NCBI RefSeq assembly: GCF_001522545.3
Contig: NC_031799.1
Span: forward strand, 31,586,580 to 31,650,579
From: Parus major
Lineage: Eukaryota; Chordata; Aves; Passeriformes; Paridae
Direction of reading: 5' to 3'
Length of the DNA stretch: 64,000 bases
The notes below the pieces were generated by a model that saw only the letters and a program-made list of their open reading frames with translations, was not told where the DNA came from and did not search any database. Positions 24,338 through 38,189 of this stretch are shown here, one piece after another (position 1 is the stretch's first letter; the number at the start of each line of letters is the position of its first letter). The position numbers and the translations under genes were made by a program.

Positions 24338-27300
24338 TTTAAATACATGCGTATTTAAAGAAAATGAATGGATTTTAAATATATAAACATTTAATATGTA
24401 AAAAGGTGTCCAACTTAAAATAAGTTAAAAGGACAGAAGACAGAAATAGAGAAGCTGACCACTATTCCTGATTCAAATTCTATCACTGTCACTGATTGAT
24501 TTAATTAGTCCCTACGAAAGTATTGTATGGAAAAACTGCACTTTAATAACCACATCATTAGGAGGAAAATAAACTAAAGGAAGGACTTTACATTACATAC
24601 AGGACCTGGTCAAAACCTTCCTTTTCATTGATTTCAGTGGGCTCTGGATCAAGGCCATATTGATTGCAAGCAGTGTGGTTCAATGATTAAGACAGCAAAT
24701 TTAAGTTTCATTCTTAGCCTGGTCATTCACTGGGTTTGAGTCCAGGAAAAGTTATCTTGTATCTCACTTTTTTCCATCCATGTAATGGGAATAATCCTAA
24801 TACTGTTTACCAACAAAGGGAACCAATGTATTCAGACAAAACCCCAAAAGCTAAATATTCAACTTATGTAAGTATGAGACAAACACTCTTACTTTTAAAC
24901 AAAATTTCCTTGAATGGTGGGAACCTCAGCTAGTAACTTATGATCCAGCTTATGTGGTAATCTTCTATGTAAGTCTCAGCTCAAAGCCTGTGTATATGTG
25001 TGTGTGTGAATGAACAGGAGAGAGAAAGGCAGAAGACACTGTTGCTCACTAACTGTCACTTCATGATATATTTGATTTGTTGTAATAAAGCAAAGGAAAA
25101 GAAGTTGTAAGCTAAAATGCCATTTCTGTCACACTTTTTAATAGTATTGCTTCTGTAATTACACTGTGGTTCTTCATACTTACTCAGTAAAAGCTTGCTT
25201 AGTTTTAGCATGGAAAACAATTTATGAAATTACAGAAACAGGCTGAACACAGCAGTTCATTTGCTGAGGCAATTATCCAGATCCTTGTCAAAAAAAGAGA
25301 GAGAATAAAGACTGTGATGTGCAAAAAATGTTTCTAATTCTATGCTATAATACATACAATATGTCTGTGGTTGTGCTGGATTATGTTAATAAACTGCAGT
25401 CGAAATATATTTGTCACAACACAAAGGAAGGGTGCTATCAATTGTCTTGCCAGATAGTTTAAATTAGTCACCAAAACGTCTAGCCAGGGTTTCCTCTGTG
25501 ACCCTTAGATGAAGGGAGAGGCTTATTGGACAGTTTTTCCTGTGGGAATAGACAGATTCTTCTAATGCTCAATTATTTAGAATAATCTGGAAAATAACTG
25601 TAAAGTGAACTGTGTCACAGTTGCTTTTTTTAACAGATATGAAAAATTCAGCCCTGAATACAAATCCTGTGTTATTTTTGGCTGCTTATCACTCAGAAAT
25701 GAGCTCCCCTAATATTTAATAGAAAAAATGGAGAGAAGCTGTATTACTCCTTTTGGGAAGAGTAAAATGCATAAGGAGTGAGATACTGTTCAGAAAAAAA
25801 ATAGAGCAAACAAATTATGGCAAAAAAAATCTAAGCCCACAGTCAAGAAAAAGTCCATTTTTAAAAGGAAGAGGAAAAAAAAGAAGTATCAAAAAGAGAA
25901 CACAGACTTGTTTGTTGACCTACATATATTCAGACGGAAATCTATTTTAATAATGAAGTCACTTGAATAAGAAGTTGGAAGGAGAGCATCTTAAAGCATG
26001 CTGGCACTCCAGAAATACATTTACTACCACATATTTTACTGAAATTAATTATTTTTGTAATTTTAGTATCTATCCATTTTGGTTAAACATTTATCATTTA
26101 CAGTTAAATATAATTTATAAAATTTAATTGCTGTAGACTCCTTGCTATGAACTTTGTTTTGTTAGAAAAAGGCTGGGAAGAGAGAAAACCTTCTTTCTTT
26201 CACAGAAAACAAAGCAAAAATGTCATCCAAACACAGATCATGAATCGTGAGCATGCTACTAAAGTTGCACGTATTAAAATGTGGATGAAGTTTCCTCCTT
26301 CCCCACCTCCCCAACATCTGGAGATAGTTTGGTGGAGCAATTTCCAGAAACCAAACAGTATCTTTGCTTGACTAGCTCTTTTCATTCACAAATAAACAAT
26401 TAATGAAATGGACAACTAATTTCCAAAGTGTTCATATTCATTAGACTGTTTCCTGAAATTAAGTAGCTGTTCCATGATGCAGTGCCCTCATTACTGGTAC
26501 TGATAGTCTTTTTCCAGATATAGAAGGTTTTTTTAAGAACATCCATTCATGTTTAACTCATACTAGGAGCTGAAGAAAAATGTTTGCCACTTTTAAAAAT
26601 AAATATATTTGCAAAATAAAAGAAGAGTAGGACAACTGAAGAACTATTCCACCTGAATCACTTAAAGTCACTGTATTTACCACACTTCATCATGGGTCAA
26701 AATCTAGGTTCTATTATTTTGCAATTCTGTCTCTGAATTACAGATGAAGATATTAGAAGTTATGAAAGGCTGTAATATATTTTAATTTGAGCATCCAATA
26801 CAGGGTGGAAAAATAAACTCTACAGTGGAGAGGTCTGACTTAGAACAATTGTTCAATATGATTATTTTCAATATTCAGTTTGGCAGGTTAAGCATCTGCT
26901 AGATATCAGATACTTAAAAAATCCTGGTTATCATTTCTGACCAAAAGCTCATACTTAAACTCTGATTGCTCTTTCCACACCGCTTATTTTTTACACCAAT
27001 TATTTTTTATGCATTGCCCACTATCAGGTAAAGAAAGCACTGTGAAAAACTTTTTCAGCTCATCTTCTAGTCTCAATTTTTTTTCCTGTATATTTTTTAT
27101 AGACACAGCTTTGCCTGGGCTGTGCATATATTATGTAACATAATTTCCACTCAGTAAAGGTAAATACCGGTTTACAGAAATCCATCTCACATTCACTGGT
27201 AAAAGGCTCAGACACAACATTGCCACCGCCCATATTTTGTCATTTTTACTTTCCCATCATTTACTGTCCTAGCAAAGAGTTGAGCATGGGGAAATGTGTC

Positions 27301-28536
27301 CCAGTTTTCACTAGGACACAAACAGAAGCCACTGAGAAATGAGTGTAATTTCCCTCTGCCACTTGGCTGTTGTGGCAGTGGCTCTGGGAGAAGCTGCCAG
27401 GAGAGACAGCTGGCAGGGGAAGTGCCTGAACCTCTATGCTCATCCTATACTGACCATCACTCCCTTTAGAGATGTTTAGAGGACACTTGAACAGCAGCAT
27501 GAATCAACTGGGAATAACTATTATGGAAAAATATTTATATACCAGAGTGTATTTATTTAATGTTTTACAAACTGAAGCCCTCATACTACAAATATTCACC
27601 TCCTGGTAAACACTGCAACGAGTAATTCTGTCACTAATAATTTTCCATTACTTCACATACACAAAAGTTTACGATCCAGGCCCCCTTTGTACAAGTCACC
27701 CAAGTACCTAGCTTAGGGGATTCTCTGTTTCTTTCTCAAATACCCCACTGGTTTAAACTCACATTCTTGTATAAATACATAATTTCATACCCTTAAATAA
27801 ATGCTGCTTTTAAAAATAAATGGATAATTTGAGCAACATAACACGCCTAAGCTGAAAGGGCATCTCTGTCTGTCAAGCTCTCACACAACAGAAAGAGCTG
27901 AGGTATGCACACTGAGGCAGGAGTGATCAGGATCCATCAACAGTCTCTTTGGCCAAATGAATGAACAATGCTGAGAGATGGGAGAATGCAACTCTAGACA
28001 TGAAAGGAAACAGAAAAATACTTCAGGCTACTCTCTCTCTGAATAAGAACATTCACACACAGTAAGATCATGGTTTAACTAAACCACTTAGCAAAATGGA
28101 TTCAGATGATCTGTATTTGTCACTGCACTTACAAGCTCCAGATCTAAATATTACCCCCGATCAGCAAACAGAGAAACATGAAAGTTGACAATTATTTATA
28201 TTTCAGTCTTCAGAAAGAATAGTGCCTGACAAGGTCCACCATTATTACACTGGGTAAGACACTTACTTTCCTTCCCTTAGTTTTCCTGTTCAGGAATTAG
28301 AAAAATTAAAGTGACTTAATTTCTGGAGTGCTTCAGACCTGAAGCCCAGTGTTCAAGCTGTGAGTTCTATTTGCTCTCAGGAATCAAAACTAACCTACGC
28401 AGTATGTAAAACTTACTACCATCTGTTGCAGTATGCCCAGAGAACACAGGTCTGCAAAGTCATGTAGTACTAAGATAATTCTGCATTCTTTTCTTAAGGT
28501 CAGCTTTAACCTGTGGCCTCTTCAGACATAGTCAGG

Positions 28537-28651
28537 ACAAAACAACAACAACACAAAACAACAAAAAACAAACAAACAAAAACACCCCAAAAAACTTTGG
28601 TTTTTTGAGTTTTGGTAAGCCAGACCAAAAACCAAAACCAAAACCAAAACA
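28537..28651. repeat. A/C-rich low-complexity tract with (CAAAAC)n and a hairpin
   Basis: The tract has CAACAACAACA-type units, CAAACAAACAAA units and, at its right end, repeated ACCAAA units. At 28588-28607 the perfect arms CAAAAAAC and GTTTTTTG flank a TTTG loop. It may be a degraded A-rich transposon tail, but no transposon body was recognised next to it. Confidence 0.85.
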
Positions 28652-28812
28652 TGAAATTGAAATTAAAAGATCAAATTTACCTTGTCTAAATCTTTACAGT
28701 CTTACACAAACTTAATTTGTCCATGTGATATGAATAAATTCAATGGAAAAGTAAGACATTTAGGTGGACATAAAAAGAAATTAAAATGATATTTTCAAAT
28801 TTACAATTTAAA

Positions 28813-28833
28813 ATTGAAAATTGGATTTTCAAT
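28813..28833. repeat. Inverted repeat, perfect 9-bp arms, 3-base loop
   Basis: ATTGAAAAT and ATTTTCAAT are exact reverse complements separated by TGG. It lies within a 60-base stretch of A/T palindromic sequence. Confidence 0.88.
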
Positions 28834-29311
28834 ATTGTAATATAAAAGAAAATTCAAACATAGAAATAAATTCATAGTAATAGGCCTATTGAGATTTCCA
28901 GTATTCTTATAGTACATTCACATTTTCAATATGAAACACAATCTCTCTTCTCAGTATGTGCCTTTTAAATAAAAATATTCAAGACAGGTAGAAATGAGAC
29001 TGTGTATACTCTATTCTGCTAGCTAACAAAAAGGAAATTTTCACTACTACATGGGTGATTATTGAAGTCTTTTACAAAAGACAAAATACCACACAAAACA
29101 GAATACATGATCATTTTAATGTAGGACTAAGTGGGAGCAAAAATTATTCTTATTATTAACTTTTATCACTATTTTTATTGAGTCTAAACTGAATAGCCTA
29201 ATTATGAAGGTTGTGAATAACTGATTTAGTCTTTCAGGGAGTGATTTAAAGAACACTGTAAAAAAGAGTGGTACATGGGACAAAAATAAATCTGTAAGGA
29301 GGCAAGTTTGA

Positions 29312-29943
29312 GCAAAAGGATGGAATCCCAGGCTCTATCCAAAGCAGCATCACCAGCATATTGAAGAAGGTGATTCACCTCCTCTCCTCCGCTCTGGAGT
29401 GCTTCATGCAGCTCTGTGGCCTCAGACAAAACAAGAACATGGAACTGTTGGAGTAAGCCCAGAGGAGAGCCACAATGTTGATTAGAAGACGACAGCACCT
29501 GCCCTCCAAAGTCAGGCTGTTTAGGCTGGAGAAAAGGCTGAAGTTGGGGCTGTTTAGCCTGGAGAACAGAAGGTTGTGTGGAGACCTCACATCTACCTTC
29601 CACTATCTGATGTGGGCCTACAGGGAAACTGGAGAGGGAGCCTTCATCAGGAATTGCAGTGATAGGAAAAGGGGGAATAGGTACAAACTGAAAGCAAGGA
29701 AATCTAGGCTAGATATTAAGAAAGAAAATCTTTATTTTGAGGGTGGTGAACTGGAACATAATATACTGGAGCAGGTTGCCCAGGCAAGTTGCAGGTGCCC
29801 CAACTCTGGCAGAGTTCAAAGCCAGCTTGGGTAAGGCTTTGAGCAACCTGGTTTAATGGGAAGTATCCCTGCCTGTGGCTGGGGGCTTGGTTCTTGGTGA
29901 TCTTTAAGAACCCTTCCCAGCTTTGAAATTCTATGATTCTATG
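29312..29943 (+). mobile_element. CR1 LINE fragment, 3' end, sense on plus strand
   Basis: About 630 bases of CR1 end precisely in two perfect ATTCTATG octamers (29928-29935 and 29936-29943), the diagnostic CR1 tail. Internal matches include GGAGTAAGCCCAGAGGAGAG, CAGGGAAACTGGAGAGGGAG, GAGCAACCTGGTTTAATGGG and GATCTTTAAGAACCCTTCCC. The remnant of the ORF2 C-terminus is split over frames by indels and stops, so it is inactive. The 5' end is a truncation near 29312; the exact edge is uncertain. Confidence 0.95.
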
Positions 29944-32900
29944 ATAAAAGCTTAGGTATTGACTTTAGGCTACACAACCAAGACAAATTCTAAAAGAAAA
30001 TAATGTATGTGAAATTCCCTCATTAAGTACAAACTTAAAAAAAAATAAATCTTAGGAACAAGTAGCTTCATGCAAACATCAGTAATACATTTACAGGAAA
30101 AAAACATTACAAGCAGAGAAATCTTTCAGATAATGAACTATGCTTAGTTGCTTAGTGAGAAGTCGTAAACAGTGAAGTCCAATTCAGAAATAGTACACAT
30201 TAGAAAAAAACAGTAGTATTTTGTTTCAGTATAAACTAAAATCCCTTTGTCCAGCACCTGAAACTAATGACATCCTTAGAATTCCTGTGTAGAACAAGCA
30301 AAATCCTTTACTTTATGACATCATTATTTTAGTTTGAAGGACTTTTCTTCCAAAAGTTTACACCACTGTGCCAGTTACTTTGGCTGAGCTGACACAATGA
30401 ATTTTAAATGGTCTAATACCTTTGACTTACCAAGAGATTAGCACATGATTAACTAAAGTGAAAGGATTATTATTACTGCTATTAAAAGATATTAACACTT
30501 TTGGTAACTTATTCGATGGATGCTACATACACTTTCTGCATTGAGAAAGCAGAACGAATGCAAAGTTCTCTCGGTTTTAGTTACCCACAAATTATCTTCC
30601 AGATAAATAACAGAATCTTCTCTAATTAACTTTTTTTAACCTTAAATCTTGACCCTTATTTCCCTAAGGTTCATACAAGCTGATTGGAAGATGTAATATG
30701 GGCTACAGAAACAGTCAAACAATTGCAGCATTCAGTCCCTTCCTTAACAAACAACCTCAACTCATGCATGCACACATGCACACACAAACCCACACAGAGG
30801 CGTTATGGTGAGCAATGAGGTTCATGTCTGAAGCAGAGTGCAGCATTAATACACTTAGCAAGACAGAGCTATATTCATTGAAGCTTGACACCAGCTCTGT
30901 GAAGAAGGGTTGTATTTGCAGGGAGCATGGGGAGGGGAGAAGAGAGAGAAAACACCAGGAGGGAGAAGGATACAGGGGACAGCTGAAGTGTGAAGTGATC
31001 CAGCAATTTTTTGATATGGTTTAGACTTCACTCTGGGAATGCAACAAAACAACAGCTACAAACTTAACCCCTTGACACTGGGAAGACAGACAGTCTCAAT
31101 GCTAAGTACCCCTGGACTGAAATTCTAACTCCAATTCAACAGGTTAATGGGTAGGAAGCTTCTTCCTTCCCTGTCAAAAGCGGTGTGTTCTTGTGGCTGA
31201 ATTTGTTTCACGCATAGATGCTCATCTATAGATATTAATCTGCCACTGCACTTCTTCATTCTCTTTTTAATTTCAAAATTAATTTTATTATGCTAACATC
31301 AGCACAGGTTAAAAAACATGTACATGGTGTGGAAGAAAACATTAAATGAATGAAAGCATAGATTTTTCAGAAATGTCATACATGTTTCCAGTCAATTACA
31401 CAAAGGTCATAATTAATGCTCAACAAGTTCTAAGAAATCATAAATAAGCAAGAAAGTAAGTTTTTTATTTCATATTTCTTATTCATATGAATATGATAGA
31501 AAGACATGAAAGAAAATGGCATTCCTTAGTTTTAAAATTGTTGTTATTTCAATTTTGTGTAATCAGCATGGAAGGGAAAAGAAAGACAGTGATGCATCTC
31601 AATTTTTAAGACATTTTTAAATTCTTATTTCAGGTCACAGATAAACATTGCTTGTTAGGGTGGGCACATGGGTAAAAAGATATGACACATTTTTTCTGCA
31701 TATAAAAGGCTGCCTTTGTTCCTGCAAGATTATTTAAGTGCCAATACAGGTAACAAAAAATGAAGTTACAAGGTGAGATAAAAATGATAAGATGGGGAAA
31801 TTCTGCTTTGCCTCCATAGCATTATCTGGTTCCCCCTGTTGTCAGAAAGCCAGGAAAAAAAAACACTTCCAGAAAGCTCACCAAAGATCAAACTGTGTCT
31901 GGTGACAGCAGTGTCCAACCTATAAGTAATGTTCAAAGGATTCAACAATGCCTGTGACTGATCATTCTCTTTCCCCTGCCATCACCTGCTGATTTTGTCC
32001 AGGTGTTTTATGGCTATCTCGAGGCTCTGGAGAACAGACAGAAAGAAGACTTTGCCAATTTCTTTTGTCTGGGATTGTGAATTCCTTACACAGATGGTGG
32101 ACAGCTACAGGCTGGCCAACTCCATGCACAATTGCCTTTACCCTCAGAAAGAAAGCATGAGAGCAATTTTATCTACTCCCAAAGTATTGTATGTGGTTAG
32201 GGAATAGGACAGGATTCCTTTTCTTTCAGGAAAAAAGAGGTTCCCCTGCCTCAATCATTCTTTCACTAAAACAGTATCAGGAGGGAGGAAAAAAGAAAGG
32301 AAAAAAAAAAAAGGACAGCAATAAATAAATAAATAAAATAAGACTTTGGCTTGTATTAGTAAATGAAGCATTCCAAAGCAATTCAAGAGGTTTGTCTAAT
32401 AAGATAATCTTGTGTTAACATGGTTTTGTAGTATGTTTACAGTCTCTCAAGTATTCCAAACAAATCCTGCTAAATCTTACTCACTAAGCAAACTGAGACA
32501 TTTCTCATTTCTGGCAGCAATTTTTAAAGATAGGCACCGGACATGAGCCCCTTTATCCTTTTTCTCTCACCCTGTTTGCTTACAAAAAAGCCCATTACCT
32601 ATGTAAATTACTGTTAAATGTGCAGTTACTTAATTGTGTAAGTATCTGTTTAGATATGTACTTCTCTCTTGCAATGATGCAAGTGCAATTTTAAAAAAAA
32701 TTTAAAATAAAACTGCTACACTCCCAATTCTGACCTGATAGTCTGACTATGTGCCAGGGAATGGAGTGTATGTAACAAAATATTTGTGCAACACTTAGGC
32801 ACGTGAAGAAGCAAATTTTAGAAAAAAATGTATGATTACTTCCAGTTCTCAATAGTGGAAAGGCTTGGAAATATGTGGGCTTTTTATATGCATTCATGAC

Positions 32901-34248
32901 AAAAAAGTCAGGTACAAATCTTGAAAGACAAACATATCATGGACAGCCTCTGTCTTCTCATACTCTTAGGAAAAAAATTTATGTACGCAATATATACTTA
33001 CTTGGAAAGCTACAAAATATGTACCAGAAAATAAGGAGATATATATGACTCAAATTATGGTCAGACTTCAGGAACCTCAGAACTGTACCTATCCCATATG
33101 CCCTTTGCTTATAAGTGATGTGAACGAACTCTGAACTCAGCAGCAGGATGTAAGGAAATGTACTCTTCCTAAACCTGCAAGACACAGATTTGTCTCCCAC
33201 TCCCCATTACCCATCCTCCTGCCTAGGCATCAGTGTTAGCATACACATAGGCAGAGTAGAGTAATGGACCTGACTTCTTCTTTGCACATCTAAGAGCACA
33301 ATTATGTCTTGCTCTAAATATTTTATTTCAATGCTAAGGGGTGTAACAGTTTTTTTGGTGTGTGGGTGAAGTATACCCAGCAATTATAAAATCCAGCATA
33401 TAAATACTATACAGAAATGGACAATTACACCACTCTGTCTTTCTGCTGCCAAACTGGGCTATTTCCCTAGTGTTTCCTAGCCTTATACAAAACATTACCA
33501 ATAATAATCTGCTATATCCTAAATGCTCAGAATAACATTAACATTAAAAAAAGTCTGACTGTAAAGGGCAAATGTAATGGTTGTAAAAGAGGCAAACAGG
33601 TAACCTCAGAACTACAAGTCCCCTTTTTTCTACCACCACAGGTAGCTGCAGTACAGCTTCTATACACTCTTCTCTCTACCAGCATGTCATAACCCTGACC
33701 TTAGAAGGTCAATTTCACGGCTGAAAAAGTAGCTTAGCCTCCATGGCTCATTTAATCCTTCAGCCTCCTGTTGTGATTACTGACAACTTAGCCAATGTAT
33801 TTATTTATTTTTATTTCTCTTCTGTACCCAAATACAGAGATACAGGCACATAATATAATGGTGATATCCATAGAAAGGCTGCAGTGGGTGGCCCTATACA
33901 AATATCATCCATAAGTCTTTGTGCTTATTTCTTCCAGAAATAATTTGACTTTCCATGATTGTAAAAGCATCCAAATGGAAATATTCCCATGCCCTATACA
34001 AAAACCTGGTAATTTTAACTTTACCCCATTGCATCTTCCCCTTGAGATATTAACTTTACCCTCTCATCTTTCCTGAGAGATAAGAATGATCAGAAGGGTA
34101 GCCAGCCCAGAGTCTGGCAGCCAAATGAAATTAAGTGAGTTCCATGGATGCGGCTGTCTTACTGTAAACAGAAATCCTATCAACTCCAGCACCTCTGCCA
34201 AGCATTTAATCCATAAAACCCTACACAACACAGCTGTGTTTCAGGAGC

Positions 34249-34283
34249 GGGGAGAGGGGGGTGGGGGTGGGGAGTGTAAGGGG
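34249..34283 (+). repeat. G-quadruplex-forming tract
   Basis: Five G runs of 4, 6, 5, 4 and 4 bases are separated by AGA, T, T and an 8-base spacer (AGTGTAAG minus its shared G). The first four runs alone satisfy the canonical four-run, short-loop rule with one-base loops, which predicts a very stable structure. On the BNC2 transcript (minus strand) the tract is C-rich, so the quadruplex would form in DNA and not in the pre-mRNA. Confidence 0.88.
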
Positions 34284-35036
34284 AGAACTGTTTATTTTAG
34301 GACATTTTTTTGTTTGTTTCCTTTTCAGTTTTCTGGGGCAAGTATCTGCCTACTTCACATTGTTTTAAAACATTAAAAGGGCACATCAGTGATGGTGACG
34401 GTAAAGTCACACCCAAGTAAGTAATATAAAATAAGTGACTGTAGATGAACTATTCATAGGTGAGGAAAAACTGGATCCAAGTGGATGACAGAACTCACTT
34501 AAACGTGGCAGCATGATTTCCCAACACAAGGAATTCAACCCAGAAGAGAAAGAGTAGAGAATGGAAGAAGGGAGAAAAAGTGCCTACTGGGAATCATCCT
34601 GAGAATGCCATGATGCCCTCAAATGTTGACAGCAGTCTGATGATGGCCTGGACTGAATTCAAACTTGTGACCTAAAGCAGCAAGAATCTGTATCTAACTA
34701 GTAATCCCCTGATCTAGGGTACTTCAGTGCTTTTAATCACAAAAGAAACAGTACAGTCACAGAAGAGACTTCATTGGAAGATAGCATGCTAGATAGTAGA
34801 AAAAAATTAAAAGGTTATGAACAAAACACACAGCTTCTTCCACCAAATGCTCATCTTTTAACTTTATCAAGGCAAAAAACTGGGGGAAGAAACCCCAAAC
34901 AAAATATTCAGATTCTTGAATATTTTTCCTCACTCTTGTTGGATTAATGGATGAAATTTCTTCAATTCTGCTTACATGATTCAGTTTTTATTTATGTCAG
35001 TAGTGTTTCAGGATTAAACATTTTAAAAGACACACA

Positions 35037-35134
35037 GAAAGAAAAGGGAGAGAGGACAGGAGGAGAAGGAGGAGGGAGAGGGAGAGGGAGAAGGAGAAAA
35101 GGGAGAAAGGAAAAGGAGGAAAAAGGGAGAAAGA
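35037..35134 (+). repeat. 98-base nearly pure purine tract, (GGGAGA/GGAGAA)n
   Basis: The run consists of A and G only, with a single C near 35059 (GGACAGG), built from GGAGAA, GGGAGA and GGAAAA units. Mirror-symmetric homopurine DNA of this length can form intramolecular triplex (H-DNA). On the BNC2-sense strand it is a long polypyrimidine tract that may bind PTB-like factors. Confidence 0.9.
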
Positions 35135-35847
35135 CTGAGTAGTCTCAGTACAAGCTGTGGAATGTGATTATGTACATTAAAAATATAACAACAGTGTTGT
35201 CAACTTGTCAGTTCTCAGTTTAATGGTAGGTTCACAACACAGCCTTAGCACTTACTAACTTAAAGAGTAATATGGAAAGAAAAACTGGCTACTTCTCTGA
35301 AATTATAGAAGTTGCAATATTATGGATTATGTGCAGTATCACACTTTTACTTGAGAAACTACTAAGCTCCTAACTGATTAGTACATGACGAAAGAAAGCA
35401 TGGTATACTTTTACTGTAGATACTATTTACAAAATATGACTACATAACCTTATTGAGTAGCATGGTATGAGTATCCCAAAAACCTTAAGAAATTATATAC
35501 CCAAGGTTAAATGTTTTCAAGAGCAAATTTTTTTTTTAAAAAAACCCAAAATCTAAATTCATCATCTTTGCCACATTGTTCTCCTTCTTTAGTGAGATTA
35601 TCTATTTAGCATAACTACAATCATCTATCAACTGCAGGGTGACTTAATGTAAGGTGAGTTTTTAAAAACTTCTTTTTGCATGAGTAAGAAACATTATTTT
35701 TCAATGTCAGAAACACTAAACCTTGCTATGGACTATATGCCAACACTTTTGGTTTTAATTTAATTTCATTAGAGTTTCATCAGTAAAGAGGAAGAAAGCC
35801 TTGAAATGGTAACATTCATTTCATACCCCCTTTATTCATTGACTTAA

Positions 35848-35910
35848 AATAAAAAAAGAAAAAAGAGAAAAAAAGAAAAAAAAAGAAAGAAAAAAAAAAA
35901 AAAGATAAAA
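35848..35910 (+). repeat. A-rich purine tract
   Basis: Mostly A with scattered single G and two T. It resembles (AAAAAG)n. On the BNC2 strand it reads as a T-rich polypyrimidine run. Confidence 0.85.
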
Positions 35911-38189
35911 GGGCATGCTAAAAGATTTGGCCAAAAAATAGTTCCTTAGGGGCAGATATTTCTTTATGTCATCTTCCAGCTTGGAACAAAATTTTATGTA
36001 CAACTTTGAACACTGAAAAAAATTTGGGAATTGTAGTTCAAGTGTTACTGATAAGACCTGAACCACAGTGTACAACACACACCTTAACTACAGTTTTTCA
36101 AATGGTGCTGCTGAAATAAAACATTTCATTCTTTCTTTTTCACTGAGAGAATACTTCAATCATTAAACTATTCTTGCCCTCTGTATGCTTGGGAGTGGTC
36201 TGTCCATAAGTTATTAATAAACCATGGTAAGGTGCAGCAGCAGACCAACTATTCATATTAATGAATGTCTCATGAATATTCAGCTATATGTTGACACTTA
36301 CCTCAGAGGACCACAGAAACCAAAATCTGGACCCCTATTCTCGCAGTTAAACCTCCTGATGCTGTAATTTATTTTGAATAATAGCAACTAAATTTGTAAC
36401 ACTGTTGTTCCTCTAATGGTGTGAATGGGGGGTTGCTATCAGCTTTATTAAATAAAACCAAAACCCCCAAAACAATGAAAACACATAGTTTTAAGTCTTT
36501 ATTTTAACTGGAACTACATTACCTACGATTTAGCAATCATACAGATTTTGTGGTAAAATAACAGTTGCTACTGATGACTACATCATGACCTGAAACTAAG
36601 ACTATCTATTTGTTAGTTACATTCCCCTTCTAGTCAAACATGATACAGCACGGATGGGCAACTGCCTGTGTTATAAACATATACAAATGTATCAGAACAT
36701 TCTGACTACTGTTTCCCTCCTACTCAATAGCTTTTTCAGACTCCCCTTGACTTTTATTTCTCATTTTTCTGTATTTGAAATTGAAACCTCTGGACCATTA
36801 CCTGTTCTAGCAACACCACATACAAAACACCATTGATGCAGAAGACTTCTAAATGGCATTTATCAAGTGACTGAATTATTTGTCATTTCATTCTTTCTCA
36901 AATATTTTTTTTTTTTTTATTTAAAGAACTGTTCTTCCATGGGCAAAATGTGAATTCCCACTAGATATAGTTTCAGGGCCATCACACACTTCTCAAGAAC
37001 TCCAATTCTGAACGTCCTCTAAAAGTTAGAAGGGAGCACCTTGACATGTAATAACAGGCACCTGGGAAGTCAACAGAAGTAGTTGGAGCACATATTTTAA
37101 TAAGCAGCTTTTAAAAATTCAGTAAAGTGAGTAGTAATTGGGTACAGACATAAATTGTCTGAGCAAATTAAGAAAAATACTTCACTTTTCAGTGTGTTAT
37201 ATGCAAAATTATTTGTAAGACTACACTAGACATGCATTTGAACAAGCAGATTCTTACATATTCAGTCAAATTATCTCAGAAAATATAGATCATGAACTGT
37301 GCTTTTCTTTTGGATAAAATTAATGTCAGCTTTCTGTCCTTAAATCTGAGCCAATGGTGAAACAAAATACGGTTAGCCCTGAAATAGTTGTGGTAATTCA
37401 ATCCCTGCACTCTCCTTATTTTCTTGATGACAAAGAAAAACTCCCAACTGGCAAGGCCACCTGCACTGATTACTCCTCCATCCACACCCACGGACTAGGA
37501 AAATGAGCCAATGATCATTAACCTTAATTTCTTCTTACATAAACCTCAGGTTTTGTTTTTTGTTTTTTTTTTTTTTCCTTTAGGTTTGATTCTCTCAAAA
37601 TTCCCTCGAGATTAAAAAGAGGGGAGAAAAAAAAAAAGGAGGGAAAAGTCATAACTGGGGAAAAAAAAATCAAGAGAACTGAAGCAAACTCAGGGTTTTT
37701 TTCCCTTCTGTTTCACAGCTGGCTTGTTATAACTTCACAGCACTCAGATAAAGGGATTTTGAGGCACTATCATCTCTGTTGATATCAACTTGATTCCCTC
37801 CCCAGTCTCTCTCTCCAAGCAATCAGGTAAATGCTAATGTGTGGGTTTTCTGGTTTTTTGGTTTTTTTTTTCAGATTTTTTGTTTTTTTCCCTGGAGATA
37901 TTCCTTGGTAAAGACAGCTGGCAAAAACAAAGATGGGTCTGGACAGCAGGAATGCAGGTGTGGCCCAATGTCAGGACTAAAGGGCCAAGCACAACTGGGT
38001 GGGATATTTCCAGTGTAACAGCTTCAAAATACAGTAGAGAATGCATCACCCTCCTGGTCAGCCGCATTTTTATTGCCGAGTGCAATAAATTTTGATTCAA
38101 GCTGTGTGGGACTAGCTCCCTCTGGCATTGCATCACTTTCTAATGGATAAGACACTTAGCTGGACCATCTGAAGAATACTCTTTAATTT

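Larger units (their letters stand above)
15921..29311. other. Intronic DNA rich in simple repeats
   Basis: This 13.4-kb segment contains no transposon that I recognise. It carries the T12A13 palindrome at 16536-16560, the CATCTA array, A39, TA, CA and GT microsatellites, a GC-rich patch at 20195-20420 with a 7-bp inverted repeat (CCAGGGC/GCCCTGG, arms 20342-20348 and 20359-20365), a purine-rich patch near 21540-21670, and an A/C-rich tract at 28537-28651. No exon-like frame with splice sites was recognised. Confidence 0.55.

Noticed and set aside
29475..29834. 119-codon plus-strand frame
   Set aside because: It lies wholly within the 29.3-29.9 kb CR1 copy.
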